A program made the position numbers and the translations under genes. The notes under the pieces were generated by a model, which was not told the origin of the DNA, did not search any database, and saw only the letters and a program-made list of their open reading frames with translations. This document shows positions 10,701 to 22,985 of a stretch of 64,000 nt of DNA, piece by piece. Source of the DNA: Otis tarda (lineage: Eukaryota > Chordata > Aves > Otidiformes > Otididae); the NCBI GenBank assembly GCA_026413225.1, contig CM048557.1:1488001-1552000 (forward strand), in the 5' to 3' direction. How positions within the stretch are numbered: position 1 is the stretch's first letter; the number at the start of each line of letters is the position of its first letter.

Positions 10701-13059
10701 TTGAAAGGTAATATATACTCTCTGACCATCTTTAGAAATTGATAATATGAGTCAACTCCTGCTGAGATCTTTCAGATGAGGCAGGGACACTGGTAATTTA
10801 ATATTTCAAGAAACACTGTAGAAATGGATTCTATTGGATCTAATGGAGTAAAATTTGTCTATTGGATTTCGTAGCACTAATAGAAGCAGTCTATTGCTCA
10901 ATTTAAAATCTTTATGAGTGTTAAAACAAACCAGATGACCATACATTTTCTTTTCCACATCTATGTTGACTTGGTTTTATAACCTTTTAAATTTCCATAG
11001 CCATTGTGGTAAATGTCATATTGAATGTTCCTGACTAATGCTATTGGCTTTCTAGTTATACAGCTTTTTATATGTGCTATATCTGCTGAATGTATTGGCT
11101 GGTTTGATCCAAAGTTTAAGAACTTCTTGATTCAAGGTATTTGCAATTCAAATTATTTTAATTTCTGAAACAATTAAAGCTTTAATAGGAATACCTTTAG
11201 AATTGAGAGAAGATAGTTCTTTTGAAAGCAGCCTGTGCCTTAGAGGGAAGGTGTAAAGTGTTGCATGTACCAGCTGGTTCTGAAGACTAAAGACAGGCTG
11301 CAAGAAGAAGCCAATTTAACCCTTTAACTGGTACTTAGATTTTTTTAGCAGGATGCCTCACAACTCTGTCCAGGTCAGAGGCCTGCATAATTACACAGTA
11401 GACATATAAGGAAGAGTTTTCAGTCTTAGATACAGTCTAAATAACTAGACAGAGCAGATAAATGAAACCAACAGATGGAAGGAAGTGTAGGAAAAGAATA
11501 AGTAACAGAAATAGCTGCTTATTTTAACATTAACAAATTGGATTTGCTGTTTTTGCTATATCACTGTCTATGACTACCACAGCACTGCGTGTTCAATGAA
11601 GCGAATTAGTTATCATCTCTTCAGCCACTAAACCAAAGTTCACATGGCATCTTTTGCTGAATAGCATCCTTCAGTTTTTCATTTTAAAGTGTTGCTTTGT
11701 CCTCAGTGCCCAGACAAGTTGCTGACTTTTGAATGTAAAAAGTAATGATTGTAGAAATTTTTGCACTAGCTTTTGATTTACCAGAAAAATGTCAGCTTGT
11801 GTTCAGGAAGGGAGGCTGACTGTTTCCAGCTGAATTTGCACTTCTGTTTTCAGCGTAGTAAGATACTATCCCAGTTTACTGGATTCATGCCAAAGTTAAA
11901 AGTTTCTTAAAAAAAGAAAAAGACCTGAACCACTGACAATACTTTGTTAATTGAATGTACTATTATTTAAGATGACCAGAAAGCCGTAAATCCTTGTTGA
12001 TAAATAGGAACATATTAGAATGACAGATATTTTACTGTTGAGCTAATGTATTGTAACAATATGCAATAACCCAACTTAGGAAGTGATTGCATCAAAGAAA
12101 TTATTCCAGAGATACAGAATACTGTTCTAATGGAAGAAAGACTGGATACACATGCTGTTTTATAAGCATGACATGTTTATATAAAGAAACTAGTTTTTAA
12201 TTGTATGTAGTCTTATATTCCTTTTGAATATTTAACTAGCCACAATAATGTCAGAGAAAGCTGGCATTAGGCTTGCTCTGGAACTGTCTTTTTTTTTCTA
12301 TATTGACTAGAGAGGGAGATCTCCCTCCCTAAGCAGGATCATCCAGCTTATGCTAGATGTCTAAGTTCTAGGTGTCAAAAGATCGGTTAAATGAATCCCT
12401 CACTTAAACTTTATAGCTAAAATGTAAGGATATCAGGAATTATCTTCAGCTGAACTCTTAAACTGAGTTTGAGCTTAATGAAGCAAAAAGTGTCAAATCC
12501 TTAGGTATTCTGGGATTGCTTTGTCTATATACTCAGTCTGAAGCAGAATCTGAGCAAGTAGTCCAATGAGTTTTGGTCGATTAGGCTTGCCTCTAAAACT
12601 ATGAAGAATATAAATCTGCCTAGGAAGCAGATATTCCTGTTTGCAAGCTCTTACGTTCAAGAGCAGTTTGTGTTTGGTTGGTTGGATTTGCAGCTTTTGC
12701 AACAGACACGTAGGATTCCAGGGACACTGGCCTTCTGTTATCCTGATTGTAAATCTTGCCTATGAAGTCAATAGGATTGTATGCATTTTCTAGACTTAGT
12801 TTTTCATCTATTTTTTATGCCATGTCCTCTTGGAACTTCTCTTCAACCTATCACCCTTGCACCCTGTTTATAAAACGTCTTACTTTCCTTCCCATTTTAG
12901 TAAGTGTCCATGTCTTGCATCCTGTGTATAAAGGAAAATAATTGGCTTTCTCGGTCTGAACCTTTGCCTTTGTTTCCTTTCCAAGCTGTTATGAATAATT
13001 GTTCCTTCTTGGTTTTGAAACTAACATGCTGATATTTTTGGTGGCTGATTGATTAGTAA
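4791..13059. other. AT-rich non-coding stretch
   Basis: No gene is supported. Open frames are short (about 105 codons at most, at 9737-10054), lack recognisable domains and often have an equal-sized antisense partner. It contains homopolymer runs and one 142-bp tandem duplication, annotated separately. No interspersed repeat was recognised, though old decayed ones cannot be excluded by eye. Confidence 0.7.
5684..5961 (+). repeat. 142-bp tandem duplication (two copies)
   Basis: The copies start at 5684 and 5826 with GTTGAAGCAAGTCAG and match through the GCATGCATG near 5960. The one clear difference is T at 5797 against C at 5939. Near identity implies a fairly recent local duplication. Nothing in the unit was recognised. 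Confidence 0.9.
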
Positions 13060-14262
13060 CCTGTTCAATATCTCTTCACCTCATCTGCCTACTGGATGAA
13101 GGCAAGGTGGTGGACATAGTTTGTCTGGATTTTAGTAAGGCTTTTCATATTGTACCTCACAGTATCCTCCTGGACAAGTTGTCCACCTGCAGAATGAGCA
13201 GGTTCACAGTGCGCTGGGTGAAGAACTGTCTGAAGGGCAGAGCTCAAAGGGTTGTAGTGAATGGGGCTACGTTTGGCTGGCGACTGGTCACCTGTGGTGT
13301 TCCTCAGGGTTCAATTCTAGGGCTAGTTCTGTTCAAGATATTTATCAATGGTCTGGGTGCAGGAGTTGAATCCACCAGCAGGTTTGCTGATACCAAACTG
13401 GGAGATGCTGTTGATTCTCTTGAGGGACAAGAGGCCTTGCAGAGGGATCTACATAGATTGGAGCACTGGGCCATGATGGGATGAAATTTAACAAGTCCAA
13501 GTGCTGGATTCTGCACCTAGGACTGAGTAATGCCAGGCACAAGTATAAACTGGGAGAAGAATGGCTACAGATCCCTGTGGAAAGGGATCTGGAAGTGCTG
13601 GTCAACAGTAGGTTTAATATGAGTCAGCAGTGTGCCCTGGCAGCCAAGAGGGCCAACCACATCCTGGGCTGCATCAAAGGCAGCATAACCAGCTGGTTAA
13701 AAGAGGTGATTATCCCCCTGTATTCAGCACTGGTGCAGCCTCGCCTTGAGTACTGTGTGCAGTTGTGAGCCCCACAATTTAAGGAGGATGTTAAGATCCT
13801 TGAATGCATCCAGAGGAGGGCAACAAAACTGGTGAAAGGGCTGGAAGGAATGTCCTGTGTAGAGCAGCTAAGGGATTTGGGCTTGCCTAGATTGGAGAAA
13901 AGAAGACTGAGGGGTGACCTCATTGCTCTCTACAGCTTCCTGTAGAGGGGAAACAGAGATGGAGGTGCTGATCTCTTCTCCCTGGTATCCAGTGATAGGA
14001 TGCATGGGAATGGTTGAAAGCTGCGCCAGGGGAAGCTTACAGTGGACGTTAGGAAGTGTTTCTTTACCAAGAGGGTGATCAGACCCTGGAACAGACTTCC
14101 TAGAGATGTGATTGATGCCCCAAGCCTGTCAGTGTTTAAGAGGCACTTGGACAATGCCCTTAATAGCATATTTTAACTTATGGTCAACCCTGAATTGCTC
14201 AGGCAGTTTGACTAGATGATCATTTTAGGTCCCCTCCAACTGAAATATTCTATTCTATTCCA
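13060..14262 (+). mobile_element. CR1 LINE, 5'-truncated, reverse transcriptase part and 3' end
   Basis: Broken plus-strand frames (13107-13484, 13481-13768 and later pieces) encode CR1 ORF2 from the middle of reverse transcriptase ([28 protein letters not shown]) to the C-terminal region. The catalytic FADD motif reads FADT, and frameshifts and stops follow. It ends in a degenerate ATTCTATTCT tail. This is a dead copy; the left edge is approximate. Confidence 0.9.
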
Positions 14263-17200
14263 TCATGCCAACAGCTACACTCTTGATCTTAAGTCATACT
14301 TCTCTTCCCTCTTTCCTGCAGCCTGCATAGTATTTTCAGACTCCTAAAACAGGCAGTTCATTAGCAAGTATTGGCTCAATCTACTTGAATTCACCTCATT
14401 CTGAAAATGACATAATGAAGGCATTAGTTTTTCCATGGTCATGTTAAAGAGTATCAAGGATGGGAAATCTGTCCTCATTTTTTTCATACTGGTATTTAAT
14501 GAGAGAAATTTTCACTTTCTCACATACTAATTTTTATAAACAAGCAGTTGTGCTCTCTTAATGTATAGTAATGATTCTTTAATACTCTGCTGTGATACAA
14601 GGACTATTTCACAACATACTAGGTATTTTTTTTTTTTCCTCTTGAAAAACTGTGTATTCTGACATGTTCCTTTCCTTCCTTGAATGATCATGAATTTAAA
14701 ACTTTTTTTTTCAGTACTGGACTAATATGTCTGTAGTCCACACTGAGATTCCCTTTGTCTTTACTGCATACCCTATTTATTTAGTTAGGATTTTAAAAAG
14801 CTACTGTATGGAGAGGATGCCTCTGTAGTTTTACATTAATTTGGCCTGATTTCTGAAGAGTAGGGCACTGGAATTAATTTGGTTTTTTTTTTTTTTAACC
14901 TATTACTACTCATTATTACTACGTATTATTTCTACTTATTATTGCTTTTAAGAAATCACTGGAAACACTGTCAACAATGGATGCTTTTGTTATGTCTGAT
15001 CATTCTAGAATCTCTTTGAAGTTGCATTTTCTGTAGATAATTAATTGAAAAACAACCATTTGTTCTTGCCCTGTAGCAATTTCAGCATTGAAGAACACAT
15101 TGAGCTTTCTAGGGTTGTATTTTTTTTAAATGCAATTTCCCCTGGCCTCCCTGCATTCTCTACCAGTCTTTCTTTCAGTCAGCGAAATTTCCTTCATATA
15201 TTAGTACTTTATATAATGCTTTACAGTATTTTTCCTTCTATTGCACTTCATTTTTTCCAACAAGTCATGAAAATTCTAGATTTTGTGTGTTACACTGTAC
15301 AAACACACATTGTTTTATGTAGCTTGATGCCTGCAACAAATCATGGCTAATTCTGTTTTGAGGAAGGCATGCCAGCCTGACTGTATGCTTGGACTCAGTT
15401 CTCTTGTCAGTCTTAAACCGCACCCACTTTTTTTTTATTTTCTTGAAATTCTTGCAGTAGTCTCTTCTGGGGTTCTTCTGACTATAGCAGCAATTTCATT
15501 ACATGTTACAATGTTTCTCGTCTTCAGAGCTATTCTTTACTACTACCTGGAATTCATATCTGTATGTTGGCTTTCTCAGAAATTCACATTGCCTGTTTTT
15601 TCTGTTGTTCTCACGACAGATGGCAGCAAAACTGCCTTCCTGTTTTCTTTCAAGATTCTGGACAGTGCATTAATAATTCATTACGGTGTCAATAATTAAT
15701 TACGGTGGGATTTTTCTGGATACCTGTGCATGCTTGTGAAAGTTTTAATTGGAGATTATGACATTTTTCACAAGTGTAACTTTAGATACAGTGAAACTAA
15801 TCTTATCGTGTTTTACTTAAGTGCATCATGAAGGGCCGCATTCCTTAAAATTCACTTCCACGGACAAACCGTTCTTTATTATTTTGCAATGTAGTCACTT
15901 GGAGTAATTCTTATGATGTTTTCTGGGCATATCCACTACATTCATTCACGTTTTCTACAAAGCATTATAACATATGGAGAATATGTCATCTTGTTTCTTC
16001 ACTGCAAGCATATTAATGTCATCATATCTTCTTAATGGATAGCTGACAACTGCTGGTAGCATAATATAATTCACTATAGAGCTTATGCCCCCTAGTCTTT
16101 CATCCCTAACAAAAGAGTCTAAATTTGCTAATTTTGAGAGGTTCAACCCTCAAATATTTTTGAGGGGTTTTTTTTTGTTTGTTTTTTGGTTTTCTTTTTT
16201 TTTTGGTAGGGCTATGATATAATACATGTTGCCTCCAAACTTTGGATGGATCAACACATTGATATGAATATCTTAATTACGATATTTCCTTTTCTGAAGC
16301 TTGCTTGAATGTTTCTTAACAGTTATGTTTTTCATAAAACAGCCAGTCTCAATTCCTAAAGTGAGGGAGAGAGAAGATTTCTCCATAATCTTTCCTGTGT
16401 TGTTTCTTTTATGAAAGAGGAAAATATCCATAGGCAGACCTCTTTAAGTTAGAAGAGAAAGAAACAGCATGTCCCATCCATCAAGTTCATGCAGCTTCTT
16501 GAGAGATCCTCTGTAAAACATCATCTATGCCAGTTTTCATGCTTACAGTGCCAGAAGTATACTTAAGGACAGAGAAAATATGTAAATTCAGGGTTTCCAA
16601 AAGTTTGTATAGTGTTAATTAGGACCCAGACAAAATAGCCAGGTTGGAAAATATAGCCAGATAAGTAAAAGCCAGGATGGGGAAGTAAAGCCCCATTTCT
16701 GCAGTTGTTTCTTTATACAGAGATCCTTATGCCTGTGCCAAAATTCATGGAGGTCATTGAGATTCTCTGTGTATTGAACAACAACAGTCTCAAACTCTAG
16801 AGACTTCTAGAGCTTTAGAAAAGATTTGTGTCTGTATGCATTTCTTGTTCATTTGAGTTAAAAAACGAAACATAAATCCAATTCTTTCTAATTCTGAATC
16901 AAGTCAAGCGATGTGAACTCAGTTGAAGGAATTTTCCATATAATTATCTTTATCTATGATACTATAGTGTAACACTACTTTTTGTTATACTTAACACTAA
17001 AATGTATCTACTTAACACACAGGAGATATGTGGTTTTAAAATAAATAGAGATAACCTAATTTTACAGAAATAATGCTGTATTAGTTGTTTTGTGCAAAAT
17101 GGCAAATGGTAATGTTAATTAAAATGTATCAATGTCAAATAATATTTCTGTTAAATTTTATGGAAATAATTTCCTCAAATATATTTATAATTGAGATATA

Positions 17201-17479
17201 TGCAAGTTAACAGCTATGATTTCCAAACCCATTGCTCTTCTGAAAGTGTCATAAACCTTACTGACAGGTTCTAATCATTATTAAAGTCATTGCTACTAAG
17301 CAATGAATAATATTCAGCATGAGCATCTTTGGGAGATCCAGGCTTTTAACATTATTTGTTTGTAGAAAACATAATGACTTACAGGAAGTGTCATTTTCTA
17401 ACTGGTTATAGTATGTACATGCATTGATGAGTGATGATTGTTGACTTCAGTGGGATGAACTGCATGCTTCAGGTGGGAC
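14263..17479. other. AT-rich non-coding stretch
   Basis: No supported gene. Frames at 15045-15350 and 15343-15699 are hydrophobic because of T-rich codons and lack any family signature. Several T-runs are present. No repeat was recognised. Confidence 0.65.
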
Positions 17480-17579
17480 ATAAACTTGGTGTATCAAGTT
17501 TCTAGTGTACCATTAGAAACTAAGAGGTAAATGTAAGACCTAAACGTGCACATCTCTGGGTTGCTGGGTTTTAGGTAGG
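17480..17579 (+). repeat. Duplicated left flank, copy 1
   Basis: These 100 bp match 20447-20571 with one substitution and a 25-bp gap. The gap sits between two ATGTA direct repeats in the other copy, typical of slippage deletion. The flank ends in GTAGG, the target site of the LTR that follows. Confidence 0.9.
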
Positions 17580-18714
17580 TGTCCTGCTTTTGTTTAATAA
17601 TGGGGGGGTCTAAGGTGGTAGCTTCTGTAGGAAACTGCTAGAAGTCGCTCCCCTTTGCTCATTGGACTCAGCCGGGCCTAGGGCGGACCTGCTGCTGGCC
17701 AAGGCCGAGCCGATTGGTAGCAGAATGTTCCCTGATAACACCTCTGCGGTAACGTATTTAAGAAGGGGAAAACAGAAAAAAAAAGAGAGAAGAGAAGATG
17801 TGAAGAAGCTGAGCGGGGACAGAGGTGCAGAGGGGGAGGCACAGGCCTCATAGGCCTTGCAGGCCTCACCCTCTGGCCTCTCGCCAGGCAGCCGACTGGG
17901 CCCAACTCGGTCTGGCCCGGCTGCAAGAAGTGGAGAGGAGATGAGAAGTGAATAAGATGTAAAAAAAGATCCTGAGAGACATCTACCAGCCTGTTGTGAG
18001 GAACGGCTGCAGACGCCAAGGTCAGTTCAGAAGGAGGGGGAGGAGTAATGTGGCTCCTGGCCAAGATTCCCCTGCAGCCTGTGGTGACGACCATGGTGGA
18101 GCAGGTTGTCCCCCTGCAGCCCATGGAGGTCCACAGAGGAGCAGAGATCCACTTGGAGCCCGTGAAGGACCCCACACCGGGGGAGGTGGATGCCTGAAGG
18201 AGGCTGTGGCCCGTGGAGGGCCCACTGGGGCAGCCGTTCTGGAGAGACTGTACTCCGTGGAAGAGATGACCCACGCCAGAGCAGTTCCACGAAGGACTGT
18301 GGCGTAGGGGTGGGACTCCACAACGGAGCAGGGGAGGAATGTGAGGAGTTCTTCCCCCAACCGTGAAGCAGCGGCGTGAAACAACGTATGATGAACTGAC
18401 CGCGACCCCCATTCCCTCTTCCCTCCTGTGCCGCTCTGGAGGGGAAGGTGGTAGAGATAATGTTAAGCTTGGGAAGAGGGAGGGGTGGATGGAGGTTATC
18501 TTGTTCCCTGTCTCATTATCCTGCTGTTTGTAGCAATAAATGAATAGTTTTCCCCAAGTCGAGTCTGTTTTGCCCGTGACAGTAACTTTAAGGATTTCTC
18601 CCTGTCCTTATCTCAAACCTCGAGCTGTTTTTCCTTATATTTTCTCTCCCTGTTCTCTCGGAAGGTGAGAGAGAGACTGCGTAGTCTGGTCCTGATCAGG
18701 GCTGAACTACGACA
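17580..18714 (+). mobile_element. LTR of the 1.1-kb family, copy A (likely recombinant)
   Basis: It starts TGTCCTGCTTTTG and ends CTGAACTACGACA. It has the promoter-like AACGTATTTAAG near 17752, an internal region of imperfect repeats (about 18100-18335) and AATAAA at 18535-18540. GTAGG precedes it, but it is followed by CR1 sequence rather than GTAGG. Over its first ~68 bp it matches copy B; beyond about 17648 the two differ at roughly one base in ten. The 244-codon antisense frame across it is Pro/Ser-rich, tracks the repeats and is not a believable gene. Confidence 0.85.
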
Positions 18715-19410
18715 ACTCCCAAGCCCTTCTCCTCAGGGCTGCTCTCAATCCATTCTCTGCCCAGCCTGTATTTGTGCCTGGGATTGCCATGACCCAGGTG
18801 CAGGACCTTGCACTTGGCCTGGTTGAACTTCATGAGGTTGGCACGGGCCCACCTCTCCAGCCTGTCCAGGTCCCTCTGGATGGCATCCCTCCCTTCCAGC
18901 GTGTCGACGGCACCACACAGCTTGGTGTCATCAGCGAACTCGCTGAGGGTTCACTCTATCCTACTGTCCATGTCACCAACAAAGATGTTAAACAGGGCTG
19001 GGCCCAACACGGACCCCTGAGGTACGCCACTCATGGCCGGTCTCCACATGGACATTGAGCCATTGACCACCACTCTGAGTGCGGCCATCCAGCCAACTCC
19101 TTATCCACCGAGTGGTCCGTCCATCAAACCCATGCCTCTCTAGTTTAGAGAGAAGGATGTCGTGTGGGACAGTGTCAAATGCCTTGCACAAGTCCAGGTA
19201 GGTGACATCCGTTGCTCGTCTCTTGTCCACCGATGCTGTCACCCTGTCATAGAAGGCCACCAAACTGGTCAGGCAAAATCTGCCCTTGGTGAAGCCATGT
19301 TGGCTGTCACCAACCACCTCCTTGCTCTCCCTGTGTCTCAGCATGGTTTCCAGGAGAATCTGCTCCATGACCTTGCCAGGCACAGAGGTGAGGCTGACCA
19401 GCTTGTAGTT
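18715..19410 (-). mobile_element. CR1 LINE fragment, reverse transcriptase region
   Basis: The minus strand encodes CR1 reverse transcriptase. At 18988-19383 are fingers/palm segments ([35 protein letters not shown]). Further along, near 18890-18945 in another frame, the catalytic FADD is intact. Both element ends are missing. Its 3'-side edge abuts LTR copy A exactly, so it came into contact through LTR insertion or LTR recombination. Confidence 0.9.
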
Positions 19411-20446
19411 GCCAGTATCAAAAAGATACCAAAGGTCTCCCCTAGAATACTATGTGCTGCATTTCTAAAGGCATTTCCATCATAATCAATAGCTGTGGAG
19501 ACTTCCACTTCTCATCACAGTCAGTCATGTTGCAAATAGCATCATTATTGTCTCCCTAGAGCTTAAACTGAGGAAATAAATTCATTTCACAGATGTTACT
19601 CAGAATTCATCACCAAGCTGTCCCAAATCCCAGTCCTGGATTGGAAATAAAGAATTCTGTAGCTCATAACAAGCCCTTGTACCAACCCCTAAAACATTCA
19701 TAAGAAAAACATCAGTTTGGTTTTGATTTTGGCATTTTCTCATGAAGATTTAAACTGTAACAAAAAAAAAAAAACAAAAACAAAACCCAGTATTTAAAAA
19801 TATCATCAGCCAGTAAAAGTATTCATGAAGAATGATGGATGGTTTCCTGAAGTGTCTTTGCGAAGTCAGTGGTAGATTTAACATAAATCTCAATAGAATC
19901 TATTTTCATCTAAAACACCATACATATTTCAGTACTTTCAGTAATTATAAAGCAATATTCAAGCCCTCTGTCTCTCATGATTAATTACACTGTTTCTATT
20001 TGCTGTTTAGCTGACCAAAACCTTTTCAAAATAGGTCTTCAATTAGTTGCTGAACAATAAAGCAGTGTTGGATAGGATATTAATATTTGGCTAGCTCAAG
20101 GTTTGTCCAAATATTCCTGCAATGAAGAATTTTTTTCCTGGAAGGTCACAGAAAACTGTCTTAAAACAGAACATCAAATAAAATTTAACAGAAAATTCCA
20201 CATTAAGCTATGGGTTTGCAAAATCAAACCCCACTCCTTCCATTCTCTATATAAACAGAAGGATTTTGTGCGTTGTCTTTTTTAAAGAAACATACTAAAG
20301 AATCTTCATTAATTTCTTCAATTTTAACTTCTTTAATTTACTTTAACTTCTTTAATTATGTTCTTTACTGAAACAAATTAATGGGTCTTCCATCTATTCA
20401 GTATCACAGCATGGGTTCATAAAAAAACAGGACAGCATTCAGAAAG
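19411..20446. other. AT-rich non-coding stretch between duplicated flanks
   Basis: Nothing gene-like. An A-rich run interspersed with C lies near 19759-19790. This block separates the two copies of the shared flank and LTR. Confidence 0.65.
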
Positions 20447-20571
20447 ATAAACTTGGTGTATCAAGTTTCTAGTGTACCATTAGAAACTAAGAGGTAGATG
20501 TATATTTTAAAGTTAAAGACTAATGTAAGACCTAAACGTGCACATCTCTGGGTTGCTGGGTTTTAGGTAGG
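20447..20571 (+). repeat. Duplicated left flank, copy 2
   Basis: This is the 125-bp counterpart of 17480-17579, retaining the 25 bp missing there. It ends in GTAGG (20567-20571), which recurs right after LTR copy B. This copy therefore looks like the original insertion site. Confidence 0.9.
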
Positions 20572-21701
20572 TGTCCTGCTTTTGTTTAATAATGGGGGGT
20601 CTAAGGTGGTAGCTTCTGTAGGAAACTGCTAGAAGTCACTCCCCTTTGTTCAGTGGACTCGGCCTGGCCTAGGGCGGACCCGCTGCTGGCCAAGGTCGAG
20701 CCAATTGGTAGCAGAATGTCCCGTGATAACACCTCTGCGATAACGTATTTAAGAAGGGGAAAACAGGAAAAAAATGGGGAGAAGATGTGAAGCAGCTGAG
20801 CGGGGGCAGAGAGGGGGAAGCATGAGGCTTGTGGGCCTTGCAGGCCTCACCCTCTGGCCTCCCACCGGGCAGCCGACTGGGCCCAACTCGGCCCACCCTG
20901 GCTGCAAGAAGTGGAGAGGAGATGAGAAGTGAATAAGATGTAAAAAGGATCCTGAGAGGCATCTGCCAGCTTGTTGTGAGGAACGGCTGCAGACACTAAG
21001 GTCAGTGAAAAAGGAGGGGGAGGAGTAATGTGGCTCCTGGCCAAGATTCCCCTGCAGCTTGTGTGATGAGCATGGTGGAGCAGATTGTCCCCCTGCAGCC
21101 CATGGAGGTCCACGGACGAGCACAGATCCACCTCCACCCCACGGAGGACCCCACATCAGGGCAGGCGGATGCCTGAAGGAGGCTGTGGCCTGTGGAGGGC
21201 CCGCTGGGGCAGCTGTTCTGGAGGGACTGCACCCCGTGGAAGAGATGACCCACGCCAGAGCAGTTTCACGAAGGACTGTGGCCTGTGGGTGGGATCCCAC
21301 GATGGAGCAGAGGAGGAATGTGAGGAGTTCTTCCCCCGACGATGACGCAGCAGCATAAAACAACGCGTGATGAACTGACTGTGACCCCCATTCCCTCTTC
21401 CCCCCTGTGCCGCTCAGAGGGGGAAGGTGGTAGAAATAATGTTAAGCCCGGGAAGAGGGAGGGGTTGGGGGAGGATATCTTGTTCCCTGTCTCATTCTCC
21501 TGCTAGTTTTAGAAATAAATGAATGGTTTTCCCCAAGTTGAGTCTGTTTTGCCCATGACGGTAACTTTAAGGATTTCTCCCCATCCTTATCTCAAACCTC
21601 AAGCCATTTTTTTTATATCATCTCCCTCTATTCTCTCGAAGGGTGGGGGGAGCAAGAGAGAGACTGCGTAGTCCGGTCCCAATCGGGGCTGAACTACGAC
21701 A
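20572..21701 (+). mobile_element. Solo LTR of the 1.1-kb family, copy B, with target duplication
   Basis: It runs from TGTCCTGCTTTTG to CTGAACTACGACA (1,130 bp) and is flanked by 5-bp GTAGG copies at 20567-20571 and 21702-21706. The promoter-like AACGTATTTAAG lies near 20743 and AATAAA at 21514-21519. Imperfect internal repeats occupy about 21085-21315. No internal retroviral genes adjoin it, so it is a solo LTR. A 5-bp duplication is compatible with an ERVL/ERV3-like or gammaretroviral integrase; no subfamily name is given. Confidence 0.9.
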
Positions 21702-21707
21702 GTAGGA

Positions 21708-21708
21708 G

Positions 21709-21732
<24 letters not shown>
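21708..21732. repeat. (AT)n microsatellite
   Basis: About 12 uninterrupted AT dinucleotides just right of LTR copy B and its target duplication. Confidence 0.95.
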
Positions 21733-21739
<7 letters not shown>

Positions 21740-22737
21740 ATTGTTCCTCTTAAACCTCACCAGTGACTTTTGACAAACAGTAAATTATTTCAGAGGCTCA
21801 AATATGCTGTATTAAAAACTCTTCTCTATCCTGTGTCCTTTTTTACTGCATGAGTATTGAGACTAATGGACCCACACCATGCATGTGTTTGGCTTTGCTA
21901 GAATCTTCCTCTGGTTTTCCAGACATATTTTTTTTTCCAGATGTTGTCTCTTTTTGTTGTTGTTGTTACTTTGTTGGAATTTATTTTTTATGCCAGCTTC
22001 CTTTATGGATTTCTTCAGCACAACGAAGGACCTGGTTCAGCACCTGGTTTGAGTTAAATTATACATAAGCCTGCATTAGGCTTCTAATTTCCTGGAATAG
22101 CTCAAAGGTGATTATGCTGAACAATAAAATCTTTAGGTTGCAAATAATTTGAATTTTGTGCATTGGTTAGAGATAGAGATTATTTTATTCAGTGAATTGT
22201 GAGAAGCATTTGACTGATTTCATCTAAAAATACATTTAAATATCTTCTGCAAGGATATGGGGACATATCTCAAGATTCCTTTTGATAGATTTCCTTTTTT
22301 TTTAAAAGATGTAAGTAATAAGTTGTATTTTTGATCAACTTTTCAGTTATTTTTCTAGAGATTAAAATAAAAATATGTAGATTAATAAAGTGCTCAGAGT
22401 GCAAAATAGTGAGAGAATTATAAAATATGGATAGTTGCACAAGTATATGCACTAGGTTAGGGGAGTGTGTAGCTTAAAGTGAATAACTATTTACTGTAAG
22501 GGCATTGAGCACTCGCTTCTGTGTAGTGGTTAATGTAGTTACAGTATTTGTGTAGCAACGAAATTATTTAACCTTGGGAGTCATAAATGTATTCTAAAAA
22601 AAGAGTATCACTTATGTTACTGCTATCACCTCAAAATTCTACAGCAAAAAGCAAGAGTCAAAATAAGCCAAAAATAAATACCAGTCCTGTAGCACTTCAC
22701 CATTGGATTTTGAGTTTTCCCTGCTAATATATAGCTG
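21733..22737. other. Non-coding stretch
   Basis: AT-rich; no gene or repeat recognised beyond short TTG and T runs near 21955. Confidence 0.6.
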
Positions 22738-22985
22738 AAGAATGGTGTGGTGATTAAAGCGCAAACTCGGGACTCAAGATATTTGAGGTTAAATTCTCAA
22801 CCAGAGTAGAAATTTCTTACATGACCTTGGGCAAGCCTTTGAATCTCTGCATGTCAGTGTCCTTCCATGAAAGGGGTACAATGATTCTCTTACAATTTGT
22901 CTGTTCTACACATGCATGTTATAAGCTTTTCAGTGTAGGGTCAGCCTCTTTCATATGTGCAGCATTTGGACAATGATACTCTGTT
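22738..22985 (+). mobile_element. Old MIR/CORE-type SINE
   Basis: The block from GTGTGGTGATTAAAGCGC through CATGACCTTGGGCAAGCC, then a CTCTGCATGTCAGT...ATGAAAGGGGTACAATGATT run, follows MIR order: tRNA-related end, CORE, then the ATGG-GG-A-AAT-AT region. The 3' part (GTGCAGCATTTGGACAATG) fits an amniote MIR tail. Many substitutions indicate great age. Edges are approximate. Confidence 0.75.

Noticed and set aside
15343-15699. 118-codon hydrophobic frame that could suggest a membrane protein
   Set aside because: Hydrophobicity follows from T-rich codons; no family motif, no neighbour and no signs of exon structure.
17678-18412. 244-codon minus-strand frame
   Set aside because: Same cause: antisense reading of LTR copy A, with no domain signature.
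17580-21701. LTR copies A and B as the two ends of one provirus
   Set aside because: Both have the same left flank with GTAGG, B has its own right GTAGG, and the DNA between is CR1 plus unique sequence with no retroviral genes.
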